Shown: positions 9,114 through 18,063 of the stretch, piece after piece
How positions within the stretch are numbered: position 1 is the stretch's first letter
How the letters are laid out: each line of letters opens with the position of its first letter
Assembly: GCA_018692315.1 (NCBI GenBank)
Contig: JABHKC010000057.1
Span: 1-45,969 of the forward strand
Origin: Bacteroidota bacterium
GTDB taxonomy: Bacteria > Bacteroidota > Bacteroidia > Bacteroidales > JABHKC01
Length of the DNA: 45,969 nucleotides
Direction: 5' to 3'
The notes under the pieces: generated by a model
What the model was told of the DNA's origin: nothing
Databases searched by the model: none
What the model saw: the letters and a program-made list of their open reading frames with translations, nothing else
Position numbers and translations under genes: made by a program

Positions 9114-11270
9114 TTATTTCACAATAGTCATTTCTTCAATCAGATGTTTGGCTCCGGCAAATTTATCGATTATGAAAAGAGCATATCGAATATCTAATGT
9201 AATGTTTCGGCATTGGTCGGGGTCGTACATTATGTCGCTCATTGTTCCTTCCCAGTTTCTGTCGAAATTTACGCCTATCAATTCGCCATTTCCATTTAAA
9301 ACCGGACTACCGGAATTGCCGCCTGTAGTATGGTTCGAGGCTGTAAAACAAACATGAATTTTACCATTTTCGGCATATTGTCCATAATCTTTTTCGGCGT
9401 ATAATTCTTTAAGTTTTTGCGGAACTTTATAGTCATAAATATCGGGATTATCTTTTTCGATAATTCCACTTAGGGTTGTAAAATAATCGTAATGAACTCC
9501 ATCTCGTGGATTATAATCGTCAACTTTGCCATAAGTAATTCGAAGCGTAGCATTTGCATCAGGATAAAACGTTTTGCTGGTTTGCATTTCCCGCAGTCCT
9601 GCTACATAAATCCTATTCATCTCCGAGATTTTTTGATTTAATTCAGTAAATTTTGCGTTAACTCCCAAATATGCACTTACAACACTTTTGTAAATTTTAT
9701 ATACAGGATCTTTTTCTATTTTTTTGAGGCTCGATTTTGAAATATTTTCCAATAATTTATTTACTCTTAGCTCATCTGCCATAAACGATTTTGCAAATAA
9801 ATGTTCAGTAAATTCAGAATAGTTTCCTTTATACTTTTTTTCGATTTTATTGAAAAAATCCGGTTGAAACTTCTTATCCACATTTTCGGAAAACATTTTC
9901 AGAAATACTTTTGAAAACAATTTTTTGTCGGTTGGTTGATTATAATTTTTGAACATACTTTTTGAGTATGATTTCAATTTTTTCACTTCTATTTTCATTC
10001 TTTCTTCAGAAAAATTGCTTTTCAGCTTCACTATTTCATTACATCTCATTGCAAACAATAATAATTCGCTTCTGAATGCTGTTTCGTGAAAGTAATCTAT
10101 AGCTTGGCTATACTCTTCAATTTCTGAATAAATTTTTTCATATTCCGAAATCAGACTTCCATATTTTTCTTTTCTGGCTGGATTTGAATTTGCCCAATCT
10201 ACAAACTGTTTTTCAAGCTCCTGCTTTTTATCTATTGCATTTAATTTTCGCAAACCTCTGTTTTCGCCTATCCATTTTTTCCAGGCATTACTAACTCCCG
10301 CATATTTCGATGAGTATTGAATACGAACTTTATCGCTCTCATCCATATCGGTTTTCATAATATCTAAAATATTCCCTCTTATTTCTATTCTGTTTGGGTT
10401 GTTCACCTTGGTTTTAAGTTCCACGGCAAATGATGTCAAAAACTGGGTTGTTGTGTAAGGATAGCCATAAACCATTGTAAAATCGCCTTTTTTTACACCT
10501 TTCAACGAAATTGGAAAATGTTTTTTTGGTTGGTACGGTACATTATCTTTCGAGTATTCTGCAGGTTCGTTATTTTTATTTGCATAAATTCTAAACAACG
10601 AAAAATCGCCGGTGTGACGAGGCCACATCCAATTATCGGTATCGCCACCAAATTTGCCAATTGCCGATGGTGGAGCTCCAACAAATCGCACATCTTTATA
10701 AACTTCCGACACAAATAAATAATATTCATTTCCATAATAAAATGATTTGATTTCGGCTTTATAATTTGTTCCTTCTGTGCTTTGTTTTGAAATTTCTTCA
10801 ATTGCTTCGGAAATTGATTTTTGTCGATCGGTTTCGTTCATTTCAGCAGTTACATTTTTTAATACTTTTTCTGAAACATCTTCCATTCTAACTAAAAAAG
10901 TAACTGTAAGTCCCGGATTGATTAATTCTTCTTTTGGCGACATTGCCCAAAAACCATTGGTCAGATAATCGTTTTCAACCGAACTATGTGATTGGATTTG
11001 TCCATATCCGCAATGATGATTTGTAATCAGCAATCCTTTGTCAGAAATTAATTCGCCAGTGCAACCTCGTCCGAAAATTACTATTGCATCTTTTAAACAT
11101 GCTTGATTTATACTATAAATATCTTCTGGGCTAAGTTTCAAGCCTTTGGCTTTCATGTCGGCATAATTATATTTTTCGAGAAGAATTGGTATCCACATTC
11201 CCTCATCGGCTCTAATATGAGAAATTATGCCAAAAAGAGCTATCAAAATTATTAAAGTAAATTTTCTCAT
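9114..11270 (-). CDS. S46 family dipeptidyl-peptidase, DPP11-like
   Basis: A 718-residue periplasmic serine peptidase of family S46, full length for the family. A signal peptide covers about residues 1-21. The chymotrypsin-like fold is split by a helical domain: the catalytic His is in LITNHHCGYG (85/86), the Asp region is in DTDNWMWPRHTGDFSLFR, and the nucleophile Ser653 is in TGGNSGSP. Residue 671, eighteen after the serine, is Arg (FDRNWEG). In Porphyromonas gingivalis the equivalent position (673) is Arg in DPP11, which prefers Asp/Glu at P1, and Gly in DPP7. This points to acidic-residue dipeptide release. It follows moaA after 49 nt on the same strand and may be co-transcribed, although the functions are unrelated. 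Its role is peptide nutrition in the periplasm. Confidence 0.9.
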   Translation of the reverse strand: MRKFTLIILIALFGIISHIRADEGMWIPILLEKYNYADMKAKGLKLSPEDIYSINQACLKDAIVIFGRGCTGELISDKGLLITNHHCGYGQIQSHSSVENDYLTNGFWAMSPKEELINPGLTVTFLVRMEDVSEKVLKNVTAEMNETDRQKSISEAIEEISKQSTEGTNYKAEIKSFYYGNEYYLFVSEVYKDVRFVGAPPSAIGKFGGDTDNWMWPRHTGDFSLFRIYANKNNEPAEYSKDNVPYQPKKHFPISLKGVKKGDFTMVYGYPYTTTQFLTSFAVELKTKVNNPNRIEIRGNILDIMKTDMDESDKVRIQYSSKYAGVSNAWKKWIGENRGLRKLNAIDKKQELEKQFVDWANSNPARKEKYGSLISEYEKIYSEIEEYSQAIDYFHETAFRSELLLFAMRCNEIVKLKSNFSEERMKIEVKKLKSYSKSMFKNYNQPTDKKLFSKVFLKMFSENVDKKFQPDFFNKIEKKYKGNYSEFTEHLFAKSFMADELRVNKLLENISKSSLKKIEKDPVYKIYKSVVSAYLGVNAKFTELNQKISEMNRIYVAGLREMQTSKTFYPDANATLRITYGKVDDYNPRDGVHYDYFTTLSGIIEKDNPDIYDYKVPQKLKELYAEKDYGQYAENGKIHVCFTASNHTTGGNSGSPVLNGNGELIGVNFDRNWEGTMSDIMYDPDQCRNITLDIRYALFIIDKFAGAKHLIEEMTIVK

Positions 11271-11319
11271 TGAACTAAGTTTTTATTATTATTTATTTTT
11301 CATTGTTGCTATTTACAAT

Positions 11320-12120
11320 TTATCCTCCAATGTTATGGAATTTATTATGTTTGTTTTTTGTTCCTGATTTTGGTTTGTTATCCACTGCAAGTTCTAAAGC
11401 TTTTTCAGCTCCAAGCTCTCTTACACTATATTCTATTTCGCTAAAAAGGCAAGGTTTTATCATTCCTTTGGCTGTGAGTCGCAAGCGGTTGCATACGCCA
11501 CAATCGCCACCTGTTCCTCCTTCCACAACAGAAAATTCACCAGTGAATAAATTCATTTGATGAATAAATCGAAATTGTAGGTCGTTTTCCAAACAATATT
11601 TTTTTATCATTTGTGCATCCTTTTCGCCCGAAGATTTCAGAACTACACAGTTAATTTTAACCGGTGATAAACCAACTTTTTTTGCGGCTTCAATTCCTTT
11701 GAAAACTTTTTCGATATCGCCACCTCTGGTAATTTTTTTAAACCCGTCAGGATCAACTGTATCCAGACTTATATTTACTCTTTGCAAACCTGCATGTTTT
11801 AAATCTTCGGCATATTTTTCCAATAAAATTCCGTTGGTTGTTAAACTTAGGTCTTTTACTCCTTCAACATTCCAAATCATTGAAATAAGCGAAACAATTC
11901 CTTTTCGAACTAATGGTTCGCCACCTGTTATTCTGATTTTATCAATTCCGTGTTTTACGCTTTCTTTCACTACTTCAACAATTTCGTCGTAGCTTAAAAT
12001 ATCGTTGTGCGAAAGCAAATCAATGCCTTCTTCAGGCATGCAATATGTGCATCGCAAGTTACAGCGGTCTGTAACTGAAATTCTTAGGTAGTTTATTCTT
12101 CTGTCAAATTTGTCTAACAT
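11320..12120 (-). CDS. moaA: GTP 3',8-cyclase MoaA (compact form)
   Basis: Radical SAM enzyme for the first step of molybdenum cofactor synthesis, converting GTP to 3',8-cyclo-GTP. The N-terminal cluster motif is CNLRCTYC (Cys20, Cys24, Cys27), with GGEP at 66-69. The C-terminal second cluster motif CxxCx13C is Cys207, Cys210, Cys224 in GDCGVCNRLRLTAKGMIKPC, and the protein ends in the conserved Gly-Gly tail (HNIGG) that MoaA needs for catalysis. At 266 residues it is shorter than the usual ~320-340: the segment between the RFI strand and the second cluster is reduced to a short loop. Since both clusters and the tail are intact, this looks like a natural compact variant and not a broken gene. 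Its start overlaps the end of moeA by 17 nt. Confidence 0.88.
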   Translation of the reverse strand: MLDKFDRRINYLRISVTDRCNLRCTYCMPEEGIDLLSHNDILSYDEIVEVVKESVKHGIDKIRITGGEPLVRKGIVSLISMIWNVEGVKDLSLTTNGILLEKYAEDLKHAGLQRVNISLDTVDPDGFKKITRGGDIEKVFKGIEAAKKVGLSPVKINCVVLKSSGEKDAQMIKKYCLENDLQFRFIHQMNLFTGEFSVVEGGTGGDCGVCNRLRLTAKGMIKPCLFSEIEYSVRELGAEKALELAVDNKPKSGTKNKHNKFHNIGG

Positions 12121-13279
12121 TTACAAAATCTCCTTTTTTTAATGAAGTTTTTCCAACAGGAACATTTATTAAACCGTCTGCATATGTCAGAGCATTTATG
12201 TGTGCCGAACCATGATATTTTAAGGGAATAATATCGGAGTTTTCGTTTATACTAATTGGGATCCAAGACATTCGTTTTTTGTTTTTTCTCGAATAATCTT
12301 CACCCATTTTCAAACTTATGTTTGTTGCTTCGAAATTATATCCCATCATTTTATAAAGAAATGGTTTTACGAGAAGTTCGAACTGAACAAACGATGAAAC
12401 AGGATTTCCGGGCAAACCAAAAACATATTTGTTCTGTCGGGTGCCAAAAGTTGTGGGCCTGCCAGGCTGAACTGCAATGCTATCGAAATGAATTTTTATG
12501 TTCAATTTCTTTAAAATTTTAGGCACAAAATCGAAATCGCCCATAGAAACTCCGCCTGTTAGCAAAACTACATCGTTTTGCTCAAGGGCTTTTGAAATAT
12601 TATCATAGGTCGATTTTTCTGTATCTTCAACAATTCCCATATAATTTCCATTAATTCTAAGGCTGTCGAGTTGCGAAATTATTTGATAGGCATTGCTGTT
12701 TCTAATTTTCGAAATTTCTGGCTTTTCATATGGTTCAACAAGCTCATCGCCAGTAGATAGAACTGCAATTTTTGGTTGTTTGTAAACTTTGAGGTTTGTG
12801 TTTCCGGTTGTTGCCAACACTGCAATATGCTGAGGTTTTATAAATGTTCCTTTTGGTAAAATTTGTTCGTTTTGTTTTATGTCTTCGGCTTTGAAACAAA
12901 TATTGTTTCGAGTTTCTTTATGCAAATATTTAATTTTATTATCTCCCGTTTCTTCAACATTTTCAACAATAATAACACAATCGCTGCCTTCTGGCATCAT
13001 TGCACCGGTCATTATTTTTGAGCATTCGTTTTTGCCAATATTTTTTTGTGGTATCACTCCTGCCGGAATAATTTCTATCACTTTTAATTCGTTTTGAATG
13101 TCTTGATTTTTGCAGGCATATCCGTCCATTGCCGATTTGTTGAAGGGAGGCATTTCGATGTCTGAATAAACACTTTCGGCAAGTACTCTATTTATAGATT
13201 TTTTGAAATCAATTTTTTCTGTTTCCATCAAAATAATTGATTCCTCAATTTTTTTTATTGCTTCACTAAATAATATCAT
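12104..13279 (-). CDS. moeA: Molybdopterin molybdenumtransferase MoeA
   Basis: A 391-residue MoeA, normal length. It inserts molybdate into adenylated molybdopterin in the last common step of Moco synthesis. Family features are clear: MPPFNKSAMDGYA near residue 45, the TGGVSMGDFDFVP segment of the MogA-like domain, and GLPGNPVSSFVQFE. Domain IV follows at the C terminus. It is the first gene of a moeA-moaA pair, overlapping moaA by 17 nt. Other Moco genes (moaC, moaE, moaD, mog, mobA) are not in the window. The 249 nt upstream hold the rpmE2 terminator; no clear promoter was recognised. Confidence 0.95.
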   Translation of the reverse strand: MILFSEAIKKIEESIILMETEKIDFKKSINRVLAESVYSDIEMPPFNKSAMDGYACKNQDIQNELKVIEIIPAGVIPQKNIGKNECSKIMTGAMMPEGSDCVIIVENVEETGDNKIKYLHKETRNNICFKAEDIKQNEQILPKGTFIKPQHIAVLATTGNTNLKVYKQPKIAVLSTGDELVEPYEKPEISKIRNSNAYQIISQLDSLRINGNYMGIVEDTEKSTYDNISKALEQNDVVLLTGGVSMGDFDFVPKILKKLNIKIHFDSIAVQPGRPTTFGTRQNKYVFGLPGNPVSSFVQFELLVKPFLYKMMGYNFEATNISLKMGEDYSRKNKKRMSWIPISINENSDIIPLKYHGSAHINALTYADGLINVPVGKTSLKKGDFVNVRQI

Positions 13280-13376
13280 CTTACTTCATTTTTTTGCAAA
13301 AGTGCGAATTTCTTTTTGAATTTATTGTGTAAGTAATGTATTGTTTTCAAAAACAGTGCTTTAAATAATTAATAAC

Positions 13377-13412
13377 AAAAAAGGGTAGCACAAACTGTAC
13401 TACCCTTTTTTT
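13377..13412 (-). terminator. Rho-independent terminator of rpmE2 (bidirectional form)
   Basis: The inverted repeat GGGTAGCAC / GTACTACCC (13383-13391 and 13397-13405, one mismatch, loop AAACT) is flanked by A6 on the left and T7 on the right. On the minus strand it ends in a U-run downstream of the bL31 gene, about 120 nt after its stop codon. The T-run on the plus strand would also work for the opposite direction. Confidence 0.8.
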
Positions 13413-13528
13413 CAGAAAAATTTCATTTTTCAAACTCATTAATTTGTTTAAAGACTCTATTAGATAGAATCTTGAAAACAATTTTACTAAAATTAAGTTG
13501 TTGAATTTTTAGCTCAACGTTCTATGTT

Positions 13529-13807
13529 TTAGTTGCTTTGAGCTGGAGCTTTTCTTTTGTCTAAATGCTTTTGATATTTATTCATAAACTTATCAACACG
13601 TCCTGCAGTATCAACAAGTTTCATTTTACCAGTATAAAATGGATGAGAAGTATTAGAAATCTCTAATTTAAATAGTGGATATTCAACACCATCTACTTCA
13701 ATATTTTCTTTTGTTTTGGCTGTCGATTTTGTAATAAAAGTATATCCGTTCGATATATCTTTAAAAGCTACAAGTCTATAATTTTTTGGATGAATTCCTT
13801 TTTTCAT
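13529..13807 (-). CDS. rpmE2: Large ribosomal subunit protein bL31, type B
   Basis: A 92-residue bL31 protein beginning [11 protein letters not shown] and containing [24 protein letters not shown], the signature of the 50S protein that bridges the two subunits. The CxxC zinc pair of type A bL31 is absent, so it is the zinc-independent type B form, which many Bacteroidota carry as their only copy. A short basic C-terminal tail follows. A well-placed promoter lies upstream (13847-13876) and a terminator downstream, so it is probably a single-gene unit. Confidence 0.95.
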   Translation of the reverse strand: MKKGIHPKNYRLVAFKDISNGYTFITKSTAKTKENIEVDGVEYPLFKLEISNTSHPFYTGKMKLVDTAGRVDKFMNKYQKHLDKRKAPAQSN

Positions 13808-13846
13808 TTTAATTATTTCTTAAATTTCAATTTTCAAAACGGCTTG

Positions 13847-13876
13847 CAAAATTATAAAAAATTTCTTACAAGCAAA
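13847..13876 (-). promoter_or_regulatory. Promoter of rpmE2, Bacteroidota type
   Basis: On the minus strand TTTG (13873-13876) is followed after 18 nt by TAATTTTG (13847-13854), close to the -33/-7 consensus TTTG-N19-TAnnTTTG. The predicted transcript would have a leader of about 35 nt before the ATG at 13807. This is the best promoter match in the window. Confidence 0.5.
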
Positions 13877-13934
13877 TTATTTATTAATTATTTTTTACTA
13901 AGTGTGTTCAAATCAGCGAATTTCAGTTTCATAT

Positions 13935-14498
13935 TCATTTTTTATTATACAAATTCATTGTTCTTTCTATGCCAATTGAAGCAAAACTTAATATGATTTT
14001 TTTTGCTATATCAATTTTTTCGGGCAATTTTTCGGCTTCTTCTTCTAACCAATTTCCAAGAACATAATCTACCTGACTGCCTTGTGTAAATTCGTTGCTT
14101 ATTCCAAATCGTAGTCGTGCATAGTTTTGATGCCCTAACATTTCATTAATGTTTTTCAATCCATTGTGACCGGCATCGCCACCTTTCATTCGCAAACGAA
14201 GTTTTCCAAATTTTAAAGCCAAATCGTCTGAAACAACAAGAAGTCTGTCGTCGCTAAGTTTTTCTTTTTTAAGCCAATAGACTATTGCTTTACCGCTCAA
14301 ATTTACATATGTAGATGGCTTGAGTAATATTAGCTTTCTGCCTCTATGTTTTATTTCAGCAATATCGCCATATCTCGCCGATTGAAATTTTACATCCGAT
14401 TGTTTCGAGATTTGTTCTAAAATATCGAATCCAATATTATGGCGAGTATTTTGATAATCAATGCCAATATTTCCTAAACCTACAATTAGGTATTTCAA
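13935..14498 (-). CDS. pth: Peptidyl-tRNA hydrolase Pth
   Basis: A 187-residue Pth that releases stalled peptides from tRNA. The conserved N terminus MKYLIVGLGNIG, the catalytic DYQNTRHNIGFD (His21), LKPSTYVNLSG and the KGGDAGHNGLKN motif are all present. The start codon is TTG (14496-14498): the conserved N terminus leaves no room for an internal start and no in-frame ATG lies just upstream. It lies between bL25 (112 nt upstream) and bL31, the common pairing of bL25/ctc with pth. Confidence 0.95.
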   Translation of the reverse strand: MKYLIVGLGNIGIDYQNTRHNIGFDILEQISKQSDVKFQSARYGDIAEIKHRGRKLILLKPSTYVNLSGKAIVYWLKKEKLSDDRLLVVSDDLALKFGKLRLRMKGGDAGHNGLKNINEMLGHQNYARLRFGISNEFTQGSQVDYVLGNWLEEEAEKLPEKIDIAKKIILSFASIGIERTMNLYNKK

Positions 14499-14609
14499 AA
14501 TATAAATTATTATAACAAATCGAAATTTGTATATTTGGACTTATGAAATATTACTAAAAACTATTGATTTATAACAAAAATTGCAAATATGAATTGTCGA
14601 TTTAGAATT

Positions 14610-15230
14610 TTATTCTTCTGTAGTAGCTTCTTCAGTTTCTTCACCTTCAGTTTCTTCACCTTCAGTTTCTTCATCTAAGCTTTTTGCTACCCTTGTAAGT
14701 TTAACAGAACAAACTACAGAATTCTTGAAATCTAATAATTCAAGATCTTCAAATGAAAGATCGCCAACTTTAATAGTTTTTCCTAATTTCAATTCTGTTA
14801 CATCCACATTAAGTATATCTGGTAAATTCTTAGGTAATGCTTTAACTCGCAATTTACGAGTTTCTAATGCTAATTTACCACCCTCTTTTACTCCTATCGA
14901 AAGACCATTTAATTTTACCGGAATTTTGATAATTACTTCTTTACCTACAAATATCTCATAAAAATCTATATGAAGAATTTCGTCGGTAACCGGATGATAT
15001 TGAATATCTTGCATAATTGCACGGCATTCTTTTCCATCAATTTTTAAATTTACTAAGTACACATTTGGTGTATAAACTAAGTGCCGAAAATCATTTTTAT
15101 GTGCATAAAAGTGAGTTACTTTCTCGCCGCCATAAATTACGCATGGTACGTTTCCTTCTTTTCTTAGTTTTTTGGTTTCTTTTTTCCCGAGAGATTTTCT
15201 TTCGGTAGTAACAATTTCTATTGTTTTCAT
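14610..15230 (-). CDS. rplY: Large ribosomal subunit protein bL25/general stress protein Ctc
   Basis: A 206-residue two-domain bL25 (TL5/Ctc type), which binds 5S rRNA. The N-terminal beta-barrel domain includes RKEGNVPCVIYGG and QDIQYHPVTDEILHIDFYE; the C-terminal domain runs from about residue 95 to 183. The protein ends in a strongly acidic tail of repeated GEETE units. It is followed by pth in the same direction, the usual neighbour. The ribose-phosphate pyrophosphokinase gene that often precedes it in Bacteroidota is not here; a histidine kinase gene diverges instead. Confidence 0.93.
   Translation of the reverse strand: MKTIEIVTTERKSLGKKETKKLRKEGNVPCVIYGGEKVTHFYAHKNDFRHLVYTPNVYLVNLKIDGKECRAIMQDIQYHPVTDEILHIDFYEIFVGKEVIIKIPVKLNGLSIGVKEGGKLALETRKLRVKALPKNLPDILNVDVTELKLGKTIKVGDLSFEDLELLDFKNSVVCSVKLTRVAKSLDEETEGEETEGEETEEATTEE
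14631..14675. repeat. Three tandem 15-bp units in the bL25 acidic tail
   Basis: The 15-nt unit TTCAGTTTCTTCACC occurs at 14631-14645 and 14646-14660 and once more with one change at 14661-14675. It encodes the repeated Glu-Thr-Glu-Gly-Glu block on the minus strand. The near identity suggests recent slippage, so length may vary among strains. Confidence 0.85.
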
Positions 15231-15524
15231 TTACTAAACATTGTGCGCTACTTCAAACTACAGTGTAATTCGCCATCACGCGATTATTAAAATTATTTAA
15301 AAAAGTTTGCAAATATATATAAAAATTAAAACTAAAATATATTTACATAAAATATTATCTTAAGTATAATGCTCTCTATTATAATCAATTATATTATGCA
15401 AATTGATAAAAATCAATATTACTATACAAAATTTAAAGATTTAGACTTAATAAAAACAATAAAATTTAATATTATTTGTAATATTGTCAATTGTTTTTTT
15501 TGAATTTAGTTAAACTATTGAGTA
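15231..15524. other. Divergent intergenic region with bL25 leader
   Basis: This 294-nt gap separates bL25 (minus) from the histidine kinase (plus). A GC-richer patch at about 15242-15287 lies just before the bL25 start and stands out from the AT-rich remainder, as expected for a structured ribosomal-protein leader. TATATTTG on the minus strand (15310-15317) fits a -7 element and would give a leader of roughly 70 nt. No gene and no clear promoter were seen for the kinase. Confidence 0.35.
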
Positions 15525-15527
15525 TTG

Positions 15528-17930
15528 ATGATGAAACCTAAAGTACTAATTGTAGATGATAAGGTTGAGAATATTGTATTATTAAGAAATACTCTTAAAG
15601 CATTAGATATTGAGATAATTGAAGCTATGTCTGGCTTTGAGGCATTAAAACATGACATTGATGATAGTTTTGCTGTTGCAATTTTCGATGTTCAAATGCC
15701 TGAGATGTCAGGATATGAACTACTTGAAAAATTTCGAATATATGAAAGAACAAAGCATTTACCAATAATTTTTCTTTCAGCATTTTACACCAAAGAAGAA
15801 TATGTAATAAAGGGCATAGAAAGTGGTGCTGTCGATTTCATAATAAAGCCCATTAATAGCTCAATTTTATTAGGAAAAATAAAAGTATTTCTTGAGATTT
15901 TTGTACAAAAACAAGAGTTAAAATCATTGATACAAGAAAAGGAAAAAAGCAATATACAATATGCAAAAACTATAGCTGAACTTCAAATATCGCAACAAAA
16001 TGTAACAGAGAGTAAAGAAATCTTTAAAGGAATCACTTCTGCTGCAAACGAAAGCATAATTTTACTTACCAGTTGTGGAAAAATAAAATTCTGGAACAAA
16101 GCATCAGAACATATTTTTAAGTATAAGAAAAATGAAATAATCGGAAAAGATATTAATAATCTATTGGTACATAATGATGATTATCAGAGTTTTAAAATAG
16201 CATTTGAAAAATTTCAATCATTAGGAACAAACAAATATATTGGAAAAGACCGCGAACTTCTTGCAATTGATAAATACAAAAAACAATTCTATATTAATAT
16301 TTCATTTTCTTCATTGAAATTGAAAAACGACTTAAATGTTCTTGGTATTATCCGCGATATTTCGGAACAAAAAGAGAGCAACGAAAAAATTCAAATCAGC
16401 GAGCAAAAATATCGTACAATTTTTTCTCAGGCAAACGATTCAATTTTTGTAATGGATAAAGACCATTTCATTGACTGTAACGATAAGACATTAGATATGT
16501 TTGGTTGCCGAAGAGAAGATATTATCGGGAAACAACCACATATTTTCTCGCCTGAAAAACAACCAGACGGAGAAAGTTCATTGCTTAAAGCCGAAAAAAA
16601 AATTACTGCAGCACTAAACGAAAAATCTCAGTTCTTTTATTGGAAACACATAAAATTGGACAAAACTCCCTTCGATGCAGAAATTAGTTTAAAAGTGATA
16701 GAAACCAATTCAAATAAATACATTCTTGCAATTGTAAGAGATATTACCGAAAGAAAAAAATCTGAAGAAAAGCTAAAGGCTGCAAAAGACAAAGCAGAGA
16801 AAGCAACTAAATCAAAATCGGCTTTTCTTGCAAATATGAGCCATGAAATTCGCACTCCAATGAATGGAATTATTGGAACAGCAAATTTGATGAAGCAAAC
16901 AAGCTTAAACAAAGAACAAAAGGAATTGGTTAATATAATTGACTATTCTGCAAATAATTTGTTAACAATAATTAACGATATATTAGATATTTCTAAAATT
17001 GAATCGGGGCAGATAGAATTAGAAGACATAGATTTCAGTCTTCATAATGTTGTGAACGAATCAATTAAACTCCTATATTTGAAAGCAAAACAAAAAGGAG
17101 TTGAACTAAAGCTCGAACTTGCCAAAAACATTCCTCTGTATGGCAAAGGCGACCCGGTAAGATTAAAACAAATCATCATAAATTTATTGAATAATGCAAT
17201 AAAATTTACAGAAAAGGGATGTGTAAAACTTTCTGTAGAAAAGATTAAAAATATTAATGAAGATCATTATATAAAATTCAATATTGTTGATACAGGAATA
17301 GGTATTTCGAAGGAAGGACAAAAAAAACTATTCAAAGAGTTTTCTCAGGCAGACACTACCATTACGCGAAAATTTGGAGGAACAGGCCTCGGTTTGATGA
17401 TTTCCAAACGGCTATCGGAAATGATGGACGGCGAAATTGGACTTGAAAGCAAATTAGGTAAAGGCTCAACATTTTGGTTTACCGTAAAAATAAAAAAAGG
17501 TAAAGTTCCACCATACGAATTGGACAAAACCGTAAACAAAGAACAAACCTCTATCGGAAAACAACTTTCTATTCTTCTTGCTGAAGACAATCTGGTAAAT
17601 CAGCAAGTTGCAATTTTTGTACTGAAACAATTAGGACACAAAATTGAAGTTGCCGAAAACGGAAAATTAGCTTTAGAAAAATTTAAAAATAATAAATATG
17701 ATGTGATTTTAATGGACGTTCAAATGCCAGAAATGGACGGACTTGAAGCAACAAGCTGCATCAGAAAAATAGAAAAAGAAAATAATGTCAAAAAAGGCAT
17801 AAAAATTATTGCAATGACAGCAAATGCAATGAAAGAAGATGCGGATAAATGCTTCGAAGTAGGTATGGATGAATACATTAGCAAGCCTTTCAAACCAGTA
17901 GAATTGGCAAGTGCTTTAGATAGAATATAG
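15528..17930 (+). CDS. Soluble hybrid histidine kinase REC-PAS-PAS-HisKA-HATPase-REC
   Basis: An 800-residue hybrid sensor kinase. Domains in order: receiver 1 (about 5-125, acceptor Asp54, Lys107), a coiled linker, PAS 1 (165-282), PAS 2 with PAC motif ending IVRDITERKKSEE (293-409), HisKA with His439 in MSHEIRTPMNG, HATPase with N box NLLNNAIKF and G boxes DTGIGIS and GGTGLGL (545-655), and receiver 2 (682-800, Asp730 in LMDVQMPEMDG). No membrane segment is present, so it senses a cytoplasmic signal and also takes input through its leading receiver. No response regulator or partner gene is adjacent. Tandem ATGs at 15528 and 15531 are both possible starts. Confidence 0.93.
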   Translation: MMKPKVLIVDDKVENIVLLRNTLKALDIEIIEAMSGFEALKHDIDDSFAVAIFDVQMPEMSGYELLEKFRIYERTKHLPIIFLSAFYTKEEYVIKGIESGAVDFIIKPINSSILLGKIKVFLEIFVQKQELKSLIQEKEKSNIQYAKTIAELQISQQNVTESKEIFKGITSAANESIILLTSCGKIKFWNKASEHIFKYKKNEIIGKDINNLLVHNDDYQSFKIAFEKFQSLGTNKYIGKDRELLAIDKYKKQFYINISFSSLKLKNDLNVLGIIRDISEQKESNEKIQISEQKYRTIFSQANDSIFVMDKDHFIDCNDKTLDMFGCRREDIIGKQPHIFSPEKQPDGESSLLKAEKKITAALNEKSQFFYWKHIKLDKTPFDAEISLKVIETNSNKYILAIVRDITERKKSEEKLKAAKDKAEKATKSKSAFLANMSHEIRTPMNGIIGTANLMKQTSLNKEQKELVNIIDYSANNLLTIINDILDISKIESGQIELEDIDFSLHNVVNESIKLLYLKAKQKGVELKLELAKNIPLYGKGDPVRLKQIIINLLNNAIKFTEKGCVKLSVEKIKNINEDHYIKFNIVDTGIGISKEGQKKLFKEFSQADTTITRKFGGTGLGLMISKRLSEMMDGEIGLESKLGKGSTFWFTVKIKKGKVPPYELDKTVNKEQTSIGKQLSILLAEDNLVNQQVAIFVLKQLGHKIEVAENGKLALEKFKNNKYDVILMDVQMPEMDGLEATSCIRKIEKENNVKKGIKIIAMTANAMKEDADKCFEVGMDEYISKPFKPVELASALDRI

Positions 17931-18063
17931 TTCGTTATTTCAAGAAACCCTAAAGAATTACTTACATTTATATTGATCATTATTAATATACTATTTCAAA
18001 AGTTAATGAGTTTTCACAGAAAAACACAATTGTTTGAAAATAAATAAACTATAAGATATTCAA

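Noticed and set aside
9877-9885. Exact TTATCCACA word, a DnaA-box match
   Set aside because: It is a single copy inside the coding sequence of the S46 peptidase; other near-matches (around 11377 and 24599) are isolated, so there is no origin-like cluster.
11320-12120. Truncated or frameshifted moaA
   Set aside because: Both cluster motifs and the C-terminal Gly-Gly are in one frame, so the short length is due to an internal reduction and not to breakage.
13430-13528. Imperfect hairpin around AGACTCTATTAGATAGAATCT as a small RNA or riboswitch
   Set aside because: Short stem with a mismatch and no T-run; no known riboswitch core was recognised.
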